A stretch of DNA of 64,000 nucleotides from Chryseobacterium sp. (GCA_018260475.1 JAGLBA010000003.1:62001-126000); one strand, 5' to 3'; positions 18,941 through 27,873 are shown, counted from the first letter of the stretch. Translations and numbers: made by a program. Notes: generated by a model from the letters alone, not told the origin.

Positions 18941-21067
18941 CTACCGATTAAGATTTTTTTTATAATTAAAATGATTCAGCAAGAGTCGTATTTCATTAAA
19001 TTCAAAATCATTGGGCAATGCCTTTTTCCAATCATTCAGGCCTTCGTGTTCGGGTGATTTTTGATATTCTAATTCAAAGATTTTTATTTTTTCTTTCGGT
19101 AGTATACGGCTTAAATCCAATACGCCCTGTTCTGCGAATTTAGCGAGATGCCCGAAAATAGTCTCCGACACCAATCCGCGTTCGCGCGCTATTTCAGGAA
19201 TGGTTTTTCCACTTTCAAACAGTTGGTAGGTGAGGATGTGGGATGGCACTTTTGCGATGCGCGAAGTGATGGCGATATCATTCGATTTGTCGAAAAGCGG
19301 CTTCTCCAAAAGATGCGTATGCTTTAGGTCGTTCAGGTAATCTTCCAAATCGTCCAGGAAAATACGAAAATCCTCGTTGTATTGTTTCAAACCTTTTGTG
19401 CCTTTTGTTTCAGCATAAAAATCCAATAGCGGACGGAAAATTTTAGCATTCGTTTCATTGAAGAAAAAGTTTACCGCGCCTTTGGCTTTGTCTTCCACCT
19501 CGCTCCATTCTTCCGTGCCTTCCAAGAATTTTCGAGTTTTTTGTCGAAGGATTTTAGTAAATTTATCATACACCGCCGCCATTTTTTCCGTTTCGGGTTT
19601 TATAGCCTCGAAGAGGAAATTCGACTTGTCCTTATCCAGTGCCTTGCTGTGTTTCGTGGATATATACCAATCCAACAAAGAATCTTTGAACCAGGTGCAA
19701 TCCAGTTTCCCGATGATCTTTTGGATGTTGTAGTCGTATTTTTCACTGTTCAAAATCTCAGCAATGCGGTCGTTTGCGTGGGTTTCGTCTTGGAATTTTG
19801 CCACCCGCGAATCAGCAAATATCGCTTCTGGGGTGATTTTAGATTTTAAAATAATACCTTCCAGCGTGCGGCAGCGCGACAGCGCCACATACACCTGTCC
19901 GGAGGCGAAAGAATTTCCAGCATCGATGATGAGGCGGTCGAAAGTAAGCCCCTGCGATTTGTGAATGGTCACCGCCCAAGCCAAGCGGATAGGGTATTGC
20001 ACAAAACTTCCCAAAATATCTTCGGAGATGTTTTTTTCGGCGTCTAATGAGTATTTTTTCTGATCCCAAGTTTCTTTTTTGAGTTTGTAAGGCTCGGTAT
20101 CACCATCGATGAGCACGGTGACTTCTTTTTCGTCCAAAGAAATAATTTCCGCTAATTTTCCATTAAAATATCTGCGTTCTCCGCTGGCATCGTTTCGGAT
20201 AAACATCACCTGTGCTCCGGGTTTCAGTTCTAATGATTCCTCGTTTGGGTATTGGTTTTCACTGAAATTACCTGAGATTTCGGCTTTGTAAATGACTGAT
20301 TTTCCAGGTAGCTCCGCCAGTTTCTTTTGGTTGATTTCGTCCGCCATTCGGTTGTGGGAGGTCAGGTAAACATAACTTTCCTCGGGTTGGAAGTTAGGAA
20401 TATAGCGCTTGTTTAGAGCTTCAAAATCAATACTTCGGGAATCGCCATTGCGTATGGCATTTAGAATATCCAAAAATTTCTCGTCTGTTTGACGGTAAAC
20501 GGTCGTGAGTTCTAAGGTTATGAGTGGCACCTCCTTTAGCGCATGGCTTTCAAAAAAGAAGGGAGAATTGTAGCACATTTTTAGCACATGCTCATCCCGA
20601 ACCACGGGAGGAAGTTGGTAAAGATCTCCGATAAACAGCATTTGCACGCCCCCGAAGCGCTGCTGGTTGCGCCGCACCGACCTAAGTGAGAAATCCATCA
20701 TATCCAAAACATCAGCACGGAGCATAGAAACTTCATCAATAATGATGATTTCCAGTTCCCGTAGGAGTTTTAATTTGTCTTTTCTATATTTGAAATGCGG
20801 CATCAGATCCGCAATATTATTCGCAATATTACTGTCAATTCGGTCAGTAGTTGGCAAAAAAGTGCGCAATGGCAACCCAAACATGGAGTGGATGGTGACG
20901 CCCCCGGCATTGATAGCAGCGATCCCTGTTGGCGCAACCACGATATGCTTTTTCCTGGTTTTTTTAACAAAATCGTTCAAGAAAGTCGTTTTCCCTGTTC
21001 CAGCTTTTCCGGTGAGAAACACGCTGCGGCTGGTGTTTTCGATGAGATCAAATAGGTCGTGGTTCAT
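18941..21067 (-). CDS. PIF1-like ATP-dependent helicase with C-terminal helix-turn-helix
   Basis: A 708-residue superfamily 1B helicase. Walker A GKAGTGKTTFL (about 20-30), Walker B IIIDEVSML (about 103-111), motif III FGGVQMLFIGDLYQLPPV, and the UvrD-C motifs VTIHKSQGLTFDRL (about 363) and VYVALSRCRTLEG (about 392) are all intact. Residues about 620-690 carry a HTH_40 type helix-turn-helix (TIPEIARERGLVSETIFGHLA). PIF1 relatives unwind structured DNA such as G-quadruplexes and R-loops; that role here is inferred. The promoter box ends four bases before ATG, suggesting a leaderless mRNA. Confidence 0.93.
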   Translation of the reverse strand: MNHDLFDLIENTSRSVFLTGKAGTGKTTFLNDFVKKTRKKHIVVAPTGIAAINAGGVTIHSMFGLPLRTFLPTTDRIDSNIANNIADLMPHFKYRKDKLKLLRELEIIIIDEVSMLRADVLDMMDFSLRSVRRNQQRFGGVQMLFIGDLYQLPPVVRDEHVLKMCYNSPFFFESHALKEVPLITLELTTVYRQTDEKFLDILNAIRNGDSRSIDFEALNKRYIPNFQPEESYVYLTSHNRMADEINQKKLAELPGKSVIYKAEISGNFSENQYPNEESLELKPGAQVMFIRNDASGERRYFNGKLAEIISLDEKEVTVLIDGDTEPYKLKKETWDQKKYSLDAEKNISEDILGSFVQYPIRLAWAVTIHKSQGLTFDRLIIDAGNSFASGQVYVALSRCRTLEGIILKSKITPEAIFADSRVAKFQDETHANDRIAEILNSEKYDYNIQKIIGKLDCTWFKDSLLDWYISTKHSKALDKDKSNFLFEAIKPETEKMAAVYDKFTKILRQKTRKFLEGTEEWSEVEDKAKGAVNFFFNETNAKIFRPLLDFYAETKGTKGLKQYNEDFRIFLDDLEDYLNDLKHTHLLEKPLFDKSNDIAITSRIAKVPSHILTYQLFESGKTIPEIARERGLVSETIFGHLAKFAEQGVLDLSRILPKEKIKIFELEYQKSPEHEGLNDWKKALPNDFEFNEIRLLLNHFNYKKNLNR

Positions 21068-21071
21068 TAGC

Positions 21072-21079
21072 CAAATTTA
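21072..21079 (-). promoter_or_regulatory. -7 box four bases before the PIF1-like gene: leaderless promoter candidate
   Basis: TAAATTTG on the minus strand, then GCTA, then the ATG. It is divergent from the lipoprotein promoter box at 21103-21110. Confidence 0.6.
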
Positions 21080-21102
21080 ATTAAAATATTAAATAAAGGC
21101 AT

Positions 21103-21110
21103 TATATTTG
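21103..21110 (+). promoter_or_regulatory. Bacteroidota -7 box for the lipoprotein gene
   Basis: TATATTTG lies 23 bases before ATG 21134. Confidence 0.5.
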
Positions 21111-21133
21111 GCTTGTAAAATTAAATTTCGAAA

Positions 21134-21580
21134 ATGAAAAGAATCGTATTGCTAAGTTCTGTGCTGGCTGTTTTTTTATCTTGTAGAACTAAAAAAGTGG
21201 CCGATAATTTACCAAAAGATATTGCACTGAAACCTGTGCCAGAACGTGAAGTAAAAACGGAAATAGCGCATCTCCAAAAACTTCGCACCGAGATAGATTC
21301 TATCATTCAGAAAGTACCTTGTTCAGACGCCGCCGAATGGCGCACCACACCTATTGGCGACAAACCTTGCGGCGGCCCGATGGCTTATCTCGCCTACCCA
21401 ATTCAAAAGGAAAAAGAAATTTTGCCTAAAATTCAAGAATATACCAAGCAACAATCTGCCATTAGCAAAAAAAGAAATCTGGTTTCCGATTGTTCGTATA
21501 TCATGCCACCATCTGGGATAAAGTGTGTAAATAAAAAAGCCGTTCTCATCCAAGGGAACGGCAATGTGGCAATCCAATAA
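21134..21580 (+). CDS. Small putative lipoprotein, function unknown
   Basis: A 148-residue protein with a lipoprotein signal (MKRIVLLSSVLAVFLSC, Cys at 17). The mature part is basic and has five further cysteines, including PCSDAAEWRTTPIGDKPCGGP and a late CSYIMPPSGIKC, which could form disulfides. I do not recognise the family. It is convergent with yihY, six bases apart, and divergent from the helicase gene. Confidence 0.75.
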   Translation: MKRIVLLSSVLAVFLSCRTKKVADNLPKDIALKPVPEREVKTEIAHLQKLRTEIDSIIQKVPCSDAAEWRTTPIGDKPCGGPMAYLAYPIQKEKEILPKIQEYTKQQSAISKKRNLVSDCSYIMPPSGIKCVNKKAVLIQGNGNVAIQ

Positions 21581-21585
21581 CTTAC

Positions 21586-22563
21586 TTAGATCGTAGACTC
21601 GTGTATCGTTTTGGTTCCAGAATCTACGATGATGATTGGGGTTTCAGAATTTGGATTTAAACTCACCTCGGCTTTCGGGTGCGTAGGCGCCCATTTGGCG
21701 TGCGGAGATGGCGTGATTTCGTGTCCTTTTTTCTTAGCGTAAACCTTTGTAAAAATAGCTCCGATAAAAATCAGTTGGCAGGTATAATTGATCCACATCA
21801 TAATCAAAATTACCGATCCGGCACCACCAAAAGCCGAAGTTGGCTTGAAGGATTCGAAATAGTAAGTGAGCAAATATTTCCCTAAGGTAAAGAGGGTAGC
21901 GGTGAAGATGGCGCCCGGCCAAATAGATTTCCACGGAATTTCGGCATCTGGTAATACCTTAAACATCAATGCGAAAAGCATTAGCGTGATTAGAAATCCG
22001 AGGACGATATTGGCGAGTTTTACCATTGCAAAAGTTTCTAATCCAAAATGGGTGATTATATAGTTGTTCAGCAACCCGATAAGCGTAGAAAGTAAAAAAG
22101 TGATGAGCAAAAGAAAGCCGATTATCAGGATCATTCCCAAAGAACTGGCGCGATCCAGCATGTATTTTTGCCAGGCTTTTTTAGGCGCGGCTTCCACATC
22201 CCAAAGTTTGTTTAAAGATTTCTGAAGCTGAAAAAACAAGGTCGTAGAACCGAAGACCAGCGCGGCAACACCGATGAGTTTCATCCAGAAATTCTGCTTG
22301 TCCACCATGGCTTTGATAATCATATCCTGAACACTTTTTGCGGCGTCTTGCCCCATCATCCCGCCTATGGCTTTGGTTACTTCCCCGCGAATGGCCTCTT
22401 CGCCGAAGAAAATCCCAGCAACCCAGATGATAATTATCAAAAGTCCGGGAATGGAAAAAATCGCGTTATAGGCCAGAGAGGCGCCATCAATACTCAGGTC
22501 ACGCGAAGAAAAATCTTTAAAAGTGTCTTTCAGAACCTGCCAAATTTCTTTAGGTTTCAACAT
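21586..22563 (-). CDS. YihY/BrkB family inner membrane protein
   Basis: A 325-residue protein with six membrane helices (about 25-50, 95-120, 140-165, 180-205, 215-240, 245-275). Family marks are ASLAYNAIFSIPGLLIII (about 28-45), AALVFGSTTLFFQLQKSLNKLWDVE (split here as a long conserved loop near 98-122) and PGAIFTATLFTLGKYLLTYY (about 217-236). The N-terminal KDTFKDFSSRDLSIDGA is typical of Bacteroidota members. The biochemical role is unresolved; older names such as ribonuclease BN are wrong. Confidence 0.92.
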   Translation of the reverse strand: MLKPKEIWQVLKDTFKDFSSRDLSIDGASLAYNAIFSIPGLLIIIIWVAGIFFGEEAIRGEVTKAIGGMMGQDAAKSVQDMIIKAMVDKQNFWMKLIGVAALVFGSTTLFFQLQKSLNKLWDVEAAPKKAWQKYMLDRASSLGMILIIGFLLLITFLLSTLIGLLNNYIITHFGLETFAMVKLANIVLGFLITLMLFALMFKVLPDAEIPWKSIWPGAIFTATLFTLGKYLLTYYFESFKPTSAFGGAGSVILIMMWINYTCQLIFIGAIFTKVYAKKKGHEITPSPHAKWAPTHPKAEVSLNPNSETPIIIVDSGTKTIHESTI

Positions 22564-22620
22564 AATTTTCTTGGTTTTAGTTTATATTTCTCGCGCACCA
22601 AAAATTGAACCAAAGGACTA

Positions 22621-22758
22621 TTAGTCTTTCAAAATCGCAAACCTGTGCAAATCTAGAAATTTTCCATTTTTGTGAATTTCCTGTTTCAGCACCGCTTCTT
22701 TTTGCATACCGCATTTTTCCATTACCCTTCCCGAAGAAGGGTTGTGTTTGTAATTCCT
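22621..22758 (-). pseudogene. C-terminal remnant of a GNAT (RimJ/RimL-like) acetyltransferase
   Basis: The minus strand just after the gamma-carbonic anhydrase stop encodes, in another frame, about 45 residues typical of a RimJ/RimL acetyltransferase C-terminus: HNPSSGRVMEKCGMQKEAVL, then KNGKFLDLHRFAILKD and a stop (TAA 22623-22621). No start codon or N-terminal two thirds exist; upstream the DNA belongs to the neighbour gene. It looks like the tail of a gene whose front was deleted when the two genes became adjacent. Confidence 0.8.
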
Positions 22759-23272
22759 AAACCTTATACCACGAAGAATATTTCACATAATTATTAGCGA
22801 TCCGGTTCACTTCGCCTTCCAGAAGTTCCGGGGAAGTATCCTTGATTTTCTTCGCCGGAATGCCGCCCCAGACCTCGCCGGATTTGATGTGCGTTCCCTG
22901 CGTCACCACGCTACCTGCGCCCACAATCGAGTTACTTTCTACGATGCATCCGTCCATCACGATGGCGCCCATGCCGATTAGGACATTATCGTGCAGCGTA
23001 CAACCGTGGACGATGGCGTTGTGCCCTATCGAAACATTATTACCGATGTTTAGCGGGTGTTTTTGGTAGGTGCAGTGCAGCATCGCGTTGTCCTGCACAT
23101 TCACTTTGTCGCCCATCTTTATGTAGTGTACATCGCCGCGAATCACCGCATTGTACCAGATGCTGCATTGTTTCCCCATCGAAACTTCACCGATAACGGT
23201 TGCTGTCTCCGCCAAAAAAGTATCTTCACCTATTTTCGGCGCGTTGCCGTTCAGTTCCTTTATAATTGCCAT
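22757..23272 (-). CDS. Gamma-carbonic anhydrase family protein (left-handed beta-helix)
   Basis: A 171-residue hexapeptide-repeat protein of the YrdA/PaaY type. The repeats run through about 12-135, and the metal-binding His positions appear in MLHCTYQ, IGHNAIVHGCTL. The C-terminal helix ends in the usual NYVKYSSWYK. Members bind zinc or iron and may hydrate CO2 or act as thioesterases; activity here is not provable from sequence. The gene's end abuts a GNAT remnant, but its own length is normal. Confidence 0.9.
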   Translation of the reverse strand: MAIIKELNGNAPKIGEDTFLAETATVIGEVSMGKQCSIWYNAVIRGDVHYIKMGDKVNVQDNAMLHCTYQKHPLNIGNNVSIGHNAIVHGCTLHDNVLIGMGAIVMDGCIVESNSIVGAGSVVTQGTHIKSGEVWGGIPAKKIKDTSPELLEGEVNRIANNYVKYSSWYKV

Positions 23273-23337
23273 AATGTCGTTGATTTAATTTTCTAAAAGG
23301 CTAATTTACATAAAAATCACAGTAGTATGATTAATTT

Positions 23338-23450
23338 TTGGTCGGCTGTTTCCGTCCTCCGCTCCCGCTGTTTTGCTCGTCGTTCCTCCTCACAAAACGA
23401 GCTCCGCTCAGGCCGGGCCGCTTGCGATTCGCCGTCCATTCCAGCGGATA
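23338..23450 (+). repeat. GC-rich structured intergenic repeat, copy B
   Basis: A GC-rich island whose stem arms are GTTTTG (23370-23375) and CAAAAC (23393-23398), followed by GATTCGCCGTCC (23426-23437), a 12-mer also present in copy D at 55341-55352. Confidence 0.65.
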
Positions 23451-23749
23451 CAAATATGACATAACCTTCCCTCATAACATTCTTTTGTTTTCTTTTTGTT
23501 GTTTTTATTTTTACAGAACGCTCCACCAGATACTAAAAATTAAAAAGCCTTCACCTTCTTTTGTCTCTTTTGTGGTTAGTTTTTCATAGAGCCACCCTTG
23601 CAGATACCAAATTTTTAATCATCACCTCAAATTCTGCGTATATGGATTTGTGTTCTTCGGGAAACCTATTAATGCCATTTGTTTATAGGTTCTCATTTCA
23701 CCGCCAAAAAGTTCTACGAAAACATATAACAAAACTCACTTCGGAATCG

Positions 23750-23757
23750 TATTTTTG
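23750..23757 (+). promoter_or_regulatory. Bacteroidota -7 box for the nfu gene
   Basis: TATTTTTG, 24 bases before ATG 23782. An upstream in-frame ATG at 23755 overlaps the box and is therefore unlikely to be the start. Confidence 0.55.
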
Positions 23758-23781
23758 CATTCACAATTACAAAAGAAAAAA

Positions 23782-24660
23782 ATGCGTACAATCATCATAG
23801 AACCGACCGAAAACCCGAAAGTAATGAAGTTCGTAGCCGACTACAACCTCATTCCTGGGTCTTTGGAACTAGACCGCAATTCGGATATTTCCGAAATTCC
23901 GCTGGCTCAGGAACTTTTCAATTATCCTTTCGTGGAACGGGTTTTCATCACAGCTAATTTCGTAGCCGTAGCCAAACAAGACACGGTAGAGTGGGAACAT
24001 GTCGCAGAGAGCCTGAAAAATGTAATCGAAGACGAATTACTTGCTAACCCGCGTATCTACCTTCAAAAAAGAAAGGAAATGTATCAGATTTACGCGGAAA
24101 TGACGCCCAATCCTAATGTGATGAAGTTCGTTTCCTCGAAACTGCTTATGGAGGGTTTTGTAGAAGTCAAATCCCGCACGGAAGCCGATGGAGTGCCTTT
24201 AGCTGGAGCCATTTTTAAGGAATTTGATTTTGCACACGAGGTGTTCATCTCAGATAATTTTGTGGCTGTGACCAAGGACGAAACGGTGCAGTGGCATGAG
24301 GTGATGGTTGCGGTGCGTGCCTTCATTGCGGAATATCTGCAAAATGGTGGCGAGATTTCTAACCTCAGCCCAAAAAAGCATGAAAGCCCCGCGGAACACC
24401 TTACCAACCGTGAATATACCGATAACGAACAAAAAATTTCTGACCTCCTCAATGAATATGTGGCTCCGGCAGTGGAAAACGATGGCGGAAAAATTTCTTT
24501 AATAGAATATGACGCTGAAACCAAAACCGCAAAAATGTTGCTTCAAGGTGCATGTTCCGGTTGCCCAAGCTCTACTGCAACTTTGAAAGGCGGCATTGAG
24601 AATATTTTGAAGCAGTTTGTGCCAGATTTGGTGCAGCATGTCGAAGCGGTGAACGGGTAG
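23782..24660 (+). CDS. NifU/Nfu-type Fe-S scaffold with two N-terminal Nfu domains
   Basis: A 292-residue Fe-S cluster carrier. Two Nfu_N domains stand in tandem: the first (about 1-85) opens with PTENPKVMKFV, the second (about 98-185) with MTPNPNVMKFV, and both contain a VFITANFVAV / VFISDNFVAV block and a late DTVEW/ETVQW. The C-terminal NifU domain (about 215-290) has the cluster-binding GACSGCPSS (CxxC). It would pass 4Fe-4S clusters to apo-proteins. Double N-domains are uncommon outside this phylum. ATG 23782 is chosen over an in-frame ATG 27 bases upstream because of the promoter box. Confidence 0.92.
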   Translation: MRTIIIEPTENPKVMKFVADYNLIPGSLELDRNSDISEIPLAQELFNYPFVERVFITANFVAVAKQDTVEWEHVAESLKNVIEDELLANPRIYLQKRKEMYQIYAEMTPNPNVMKFVSSKLLMEGFVEVKSRTEADGVPLAGAIFKEFDFAHEVFISDNFVAVTKDETVQWHEVMVAVRAFIAEYLQNGGEISNLSPKKHESPAEHLTNREYTDNEQKISDLLNEYVAPAVENDGGKISLIEYDAETKTAKMLLQGACSGCPSSTATLKGGIENILKQFVPDLVQHVEAVNG

Positions 24661-24679
24661 GTTGATACGATAAAAGTTC

Positions 24680-24700
24680 TTACCACAAAAGTCACAAGAG
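24680..24700 (-). repeat. Left inverted repeat of the GxxExxY locus
   Basis: ACCACAAAAGTCACAAGAG faces three copies of TGT/GCC-CTTTTGTGGT on the far side of the GxxExxY gene (25251, 25351, 25437). Confidence 0.55.
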
Positions 24701-24770
24701 ATATTCAAATCATTAAGATAAGTTCGAGAAGCAAATTTATTAGATCAAAAAAGTTTCATCAATTCAGCTA

Positions 24771-25178
24771 ATGCTAACACAATCTTATTTAACCGATCTA
24801 ACCTATCGTATCACGGGTGCATGTATCGAGGTGCACAAGATATTGGGTCCTGGATTATTAGAAAGTGCGTATCAAAAGGCGTTAGAAGAAGAGTTTGCTT
24901 TAAGGAATATTAATTTCCAGCCAGAATTTAATGTGGATGTATTTTACAAAGGTAAAAATCTACAATGTTTTTTCAAGTGTGATTTTTTAATTGAAAATGC
25001 ACTTGTTTTGGAAATTAAAGCGGTAAAATCTATCGAAGATATTCACCGCGCTCAGCTTTTGAATTATATGAACATTATGAAAAAGCCTAAAGGTATTTTG
25101 ATAAATTTTAATGTCAAAAATATTTATCATGAAGGACAAGAAACTATGGTCAATAAATATTATAGTGAATTAATGTAG
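24771..25178 (+). CDS. GxxExxY family protein
   Basis: A 135-residue protein of the GxxExxY family (PF13366), named for a motif seen here as GPGLLESAYQKAL (about 26-38). A nuclease-like core follows: CDFLIENALVLEIKAVKSI (about 71-89), in which D-x(n)-E-x-K resembles the PD-(D/E)XK active site. No role is proven. The gene is scattered sporadically among bacteria, often beside repeats, as here: inverted CTTTTGTGGTT repeats flank it on both sides. No partner gene or antitoxin-like frame is adjacent. Confidence 0.9.
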   Translation: MLTQSYLTDLTYRITGACIEVHKILGPGLLESAYQKALEEEFALRNINFQPEFNVDVFYKGKNLQCFFKCDFLIENALVLEIKAVKSIEDIHRAQLLNYMNIMKKPKGILINFNVKNIYHEGQETMVNKYYSELM

Positions 25179-25240
25179 TTTTTTTGCGCATTAATTTAAC
25201 ATTACAAGATAGTTTTAAAAATTAAAATTTGAATCAATCG

Positions 25241-25460
25241 TTTACTTTATGTCTTTTGTGGTTGATATATCGTGTTTAATTGATTGTATTTTAATGCAGC
25301 TTATTTGGACTTTAAAAAACTAAAAGTTGAGGTAAACGTTTTACTTTATGCCTTTTGTGGTAGATACATCATGTTTAATTGATTGTATTTTAATGTAGCT
25401 TATTTTATCTTTAAAAGATAGATTTGCTTAGCTTTTTGTCTTTTGTGGTTAAAATTTATA
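25241..25460 (+). repeat. Two tandem 99-base direct repeats plus a third partial unit
   Basis: Units begin at 25241 and 25340, each opening TTTACTTTATG and containing CTTTTGTGGT and TTTAATTGATTGTATTTTAATG. A third partial unit (GTCTTTTGTGGTTAAAA) starts at about 25438. The units differ at about a tenth of positions. This fills the 300-base gap between the GxxExxY gene and hemH; no gene is present in it. Confidence 0.85.
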
Positions 25461-25480
25461 TAATAGGTTAAAATTTATTT

Positions 25481-26521
25481 ATGTTGAAAAATACGAACAG
25501 GAAGGGAATCCTTCTCGTAAACCTCGGGTCGCCGAAATCTACAAGTGTCGCCGATGTACGCGAATATCTGGACGAGTTCCTAATGGACGAAAAAGTAATC
25601 GACTACCCTTGGTTTTTCCGGTCGTTGCTCGTGCAAGGCATTATCCTAAGAACACGACCGGCAAAGTCTGCCGAGGCCTACAAAACGGTATGGACGGAAG
25701 AAGGTTCGCCGCTGATTGTGATAACCAAACAGATTCAAAAAAAATTACAGCAAACGGTGAGCGTGCCCGTAGAAATCGGAATGCGCTACGCTGAACCCAG
25801 CATAGAAACAGGGATAAAAAAGCTTGTGGATCAGGGTGTTACAGAGATTGTTTTGTTTCCACTTTACCCGCAATATGCGATGAGTACGACGGAAACGGTG
25901 ATCGAAAAAGCGGAAGAGGTGCGCATAGCAAAGTTCCCAGGAGTACGGATCAACTATGTGCAGCCGTTCTATAATCGTGAAATCTATGTGGATTGCCTTG
26001 CAGAAAGCATTCGCGAGAAATTGCCTGCGGAATATGATGCGTTGCAGTTTTCTTTTCACGGCGTTCCGGAGCGGCATATCTATAAAACAGACCCAACGAA
26101 GACCTGTAACCTGAACGATTGCTGCTCTCGGAAGAGTAACCCTAGTCATTCGTTTTGCTACCGCCACCAGTGTTTCAAAACGGTAGAAGCGGTGATGGAA
26201 AAGCTGAATATTCCTCGTGAAAAAACAGTGGTTTCCTTCCAATCCCGATTGGGAAAAGATAAGTGGATTGAGCCTTACACAGACGAAACTCTGGAGAATC
26301 TACCTAAAAAAGGTGTGAAAAATTTGGCTATTGTCTGCCCGGCTTTTGTTTCGGACTGTCTAGAAACTTTGGAAGAAATTTCTGTGGAAGGGAGAGAAGA
26401 GTTTTTGCACGCAGGCGGAGAAAATTTCCACTATTTGCCTTGCCTGAACGATGAAGACCGCTGGATAGATGTGGTGAAAACACTGTGCGAAGAGAAATTG
26501 GCGGAGTTTTATCTGGTATAG
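25481..26521 (+). CDS. hemH: Ferrochelatase
   Basis: HemH (346 residues) inserts ferrous iron into protoporphyrin IX, the last step of haem b synthesis. Marks: GILLVNLGSPKST (about 9-21), VREYLDEFLMDEKVIDYP, MRYAEPSIE, and the active-site His in FSFHGVPERH (about 190-199). YPQYAMSTTET and FQSRLGKDKWIEPYTDETL are also conserved. Length is normal. No other haem gene is nearby; the upstream tandem repeats separate it from the GxxExxY gene. Confidence 0.96.
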   Translation: MLKNTNRKGILLVNLGSPKSTSVADVREYLDEFLMDEKVIDYPWFFRSLLVQGIILRTRPAKSAEAYKTVWTEEGSPLIVITKQIQKKLQQTVSVPVEIGMRYAEPSIETGIKKLVDQGVTEIVLFPLYPQYAMSTTETVIEKAEEVRIAKFPGVRINYVQPFYNREIYVDCLAESIREKLPAEYDALQFSFHGVPERHIYKTDPTKTCNLNDCCSRKSNPSHSFCYRHQCFKTVEAVMEKLNIPREKTVVSFQSRLGKDKWIEPYTDETLENLPKKGVKNLAIVCPAFVSDCLETLEEISVEGREEFLHAGGENFHYLPCLNDEDRWIDVVKTLCEEKLAEFYLV

Positions 26522-26613
26522 TTTATAAATGCCTGTGGTATTACTTTGCGTGAAGTTTTAGTAAGGTTTAAAAGTTGTTTCGATCGCTCTTAACTTTAAG
26601 TAAATAAAAAAAA

Positions 26614-27828
26614 TTACCGCACCGGCGTTCTATATTCTCCGTAGCCCAGCAGTGCGTCATAATTTCTGCCAAATGGTTTGTAGTAAAGATAGGCCTGATA
26701 CAAATTTTCCGTTTGCCAAAAGTTGCCGTTGATTTCCCCAAAGTTAAGTGTGCCGTCAGGATTTTTGGTTGCGAGGATGTAGTTGTAAAATCCTTGTTTC
26801 AGATAGATTTTGGCAATGTATTTCTTGGAAGATTCGTCATAGTACATTTGATTTTCGGCGGTGGGTTGGTAATCATTAAATGCCCCCAAAACAAAAATCT
26901 CTTTATCCGTTTTCTCTGAATCCAAAGCGAAATATACCCACGAGTAATCGCCTTCCTTATCAGAATCACGCTCGATTCCCATATCATTTCGGCGGAAATA
27001 ATAAGCGCCGTTTACATCCGGTTGGTATTGGTAATTCAATGGAAAAGCCCATACGGGGTGCAAATAGGTATAATTCTCATCATCCAAAATCTCCGTGCCG
27101 GCTACCATGTCAAAAGGCTGATTGATGATTTTATTATCGAAATAATAAAACTCGTTATTGCCCTGAAAAGCAAGGCTTTGTTGGTTGAAAATCAATCGAT
27201 TGCCCAATATTGAACTTGGCCGTACGCCGGTCATCATCGTCCCGAAATTATTGTTTTGTTGTATATTTAAAGAAACAGAGTTGCTATTGGAAAGCAAATC
27301 CTGAACGGTGGATATGGCCTGCACCTCTACACGCTGCTTCATTGCGGGGAGCCGTGCATCGGCGTATCGCGAGATATTCAGGGAAAGATCAGCTCCATCT
27401 TCCACAACCGAAAATCTTTTCGTAAAAAGAGGTCTTCTCTCGGAATCTTTATAAACAATGAGCAGGAAGTTTCCCGAGACTTTTGGTTGGATGTCCCGAT
27501 TTGGAAATGTGAGAGTGTAATGCGTATATTTTTGTAATGTATTAAATGAATATTGGTAATCGGTGATCATACCGTTCAAGCTGCCGTTAGCATATTCTGT
27601 AAAAAACAGCCCGTCTTCCTCCCAGTTTCTGTCCAGATGTTTAATGGTGTAGCGATATTGTGTACTGGCATTGGTGAAATCATCAAACTTTAAAATCAAA
27701 TGTTCATTGAAGCCGAAGACAGGCGTTTCGTCATTGGTTTGTGGATTGAAGAGTTGAATGCCGCCGATTTTTTGTGCTGAAAAAAAAGAGGTGGCGAATA
27801 TTAAAAGAAGAATTTGGAACTGTTTCAT
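26614..27828 (-). CDS. Type IX secretion system plug protein (DUF5103)
   Basis: A 404-residue exported protein (signal peptide about 1-18). It matches the DUF5103/T9SS plug family: an N-terminal beta-rich domain (about 20-140, [19 protein letters not shown]) and a second domain with [23 protein letters not shown] (about 300-322). In Flavobacterium the plug closes the periplasmic side of the SprA translocon when no substrate is bound; that role here is by homology. No other T9SS gene is in the window. It implies a functional T9SS and gliding or secretion elsewhere in the genome. Confidence 0.88.
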   Translation of the reverse strand: MKQFQILLLIFATSFFSAQKIGGIQLFNPQTNDETPVFGFNEHLILKFDDFTNASTQYRYTIKHLDRNWEEDGLFFTEYANGSLNGMITDYQYSFNTLQKYTHYTLTFPNRDIQPKVSGNFLLIVYKDSERRPLFTKRFSVVEDGADLSLNISRYADARLPAMKQRVEVQAISTVQDLLSNSNSVSLNIQQNNNFGTMMTGVRPSSILGNRLIFNQQSLAFQGNNEFYYFDNKIINQPFDMVAGTEILDDENYTYLHPVWAFPLNYQYQPDVNGAYYFRRNDMGIERDSDKEGDYSWVYFALDSEKTDKEIFVLGAFNDYQPTAENQMYYDESSKKYIAKIYLKQGFYNYILATKNPDGTLNFGEINGNFWQTENLYQAYLYYKPFGRNYDALLGYGEYRTPVR

Positions 27829-27873
27829 TATACTATTTATTAATTAAAAATACGCCAAATTATTTAAATTGAA

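Larger units (their letters stand above)
23273..23781 (+). other. 509-base intergenic region with repeat copy B and possible gene debris
   Basis: Holds the GC-rich repeat copy B (23338-23450), a CTTTTGTGGTTAG motif at about 23568-23580 that recurs around the GxxExxY gene, and the nfu promoter. On the minus strand, about 23589-23670 encodes a gene-like tail (FPEEHKSIYAEFE...VSARVAL then stop) without a start, which may be debris of an unidentified gene. Confidence 0.5.

Noticed and set aside
25241..25460. Tandem repeats as a CRISPR array
   Set aside because: Only two to three units, 99-base period, no unique spacers between short repeats and no cas genes.
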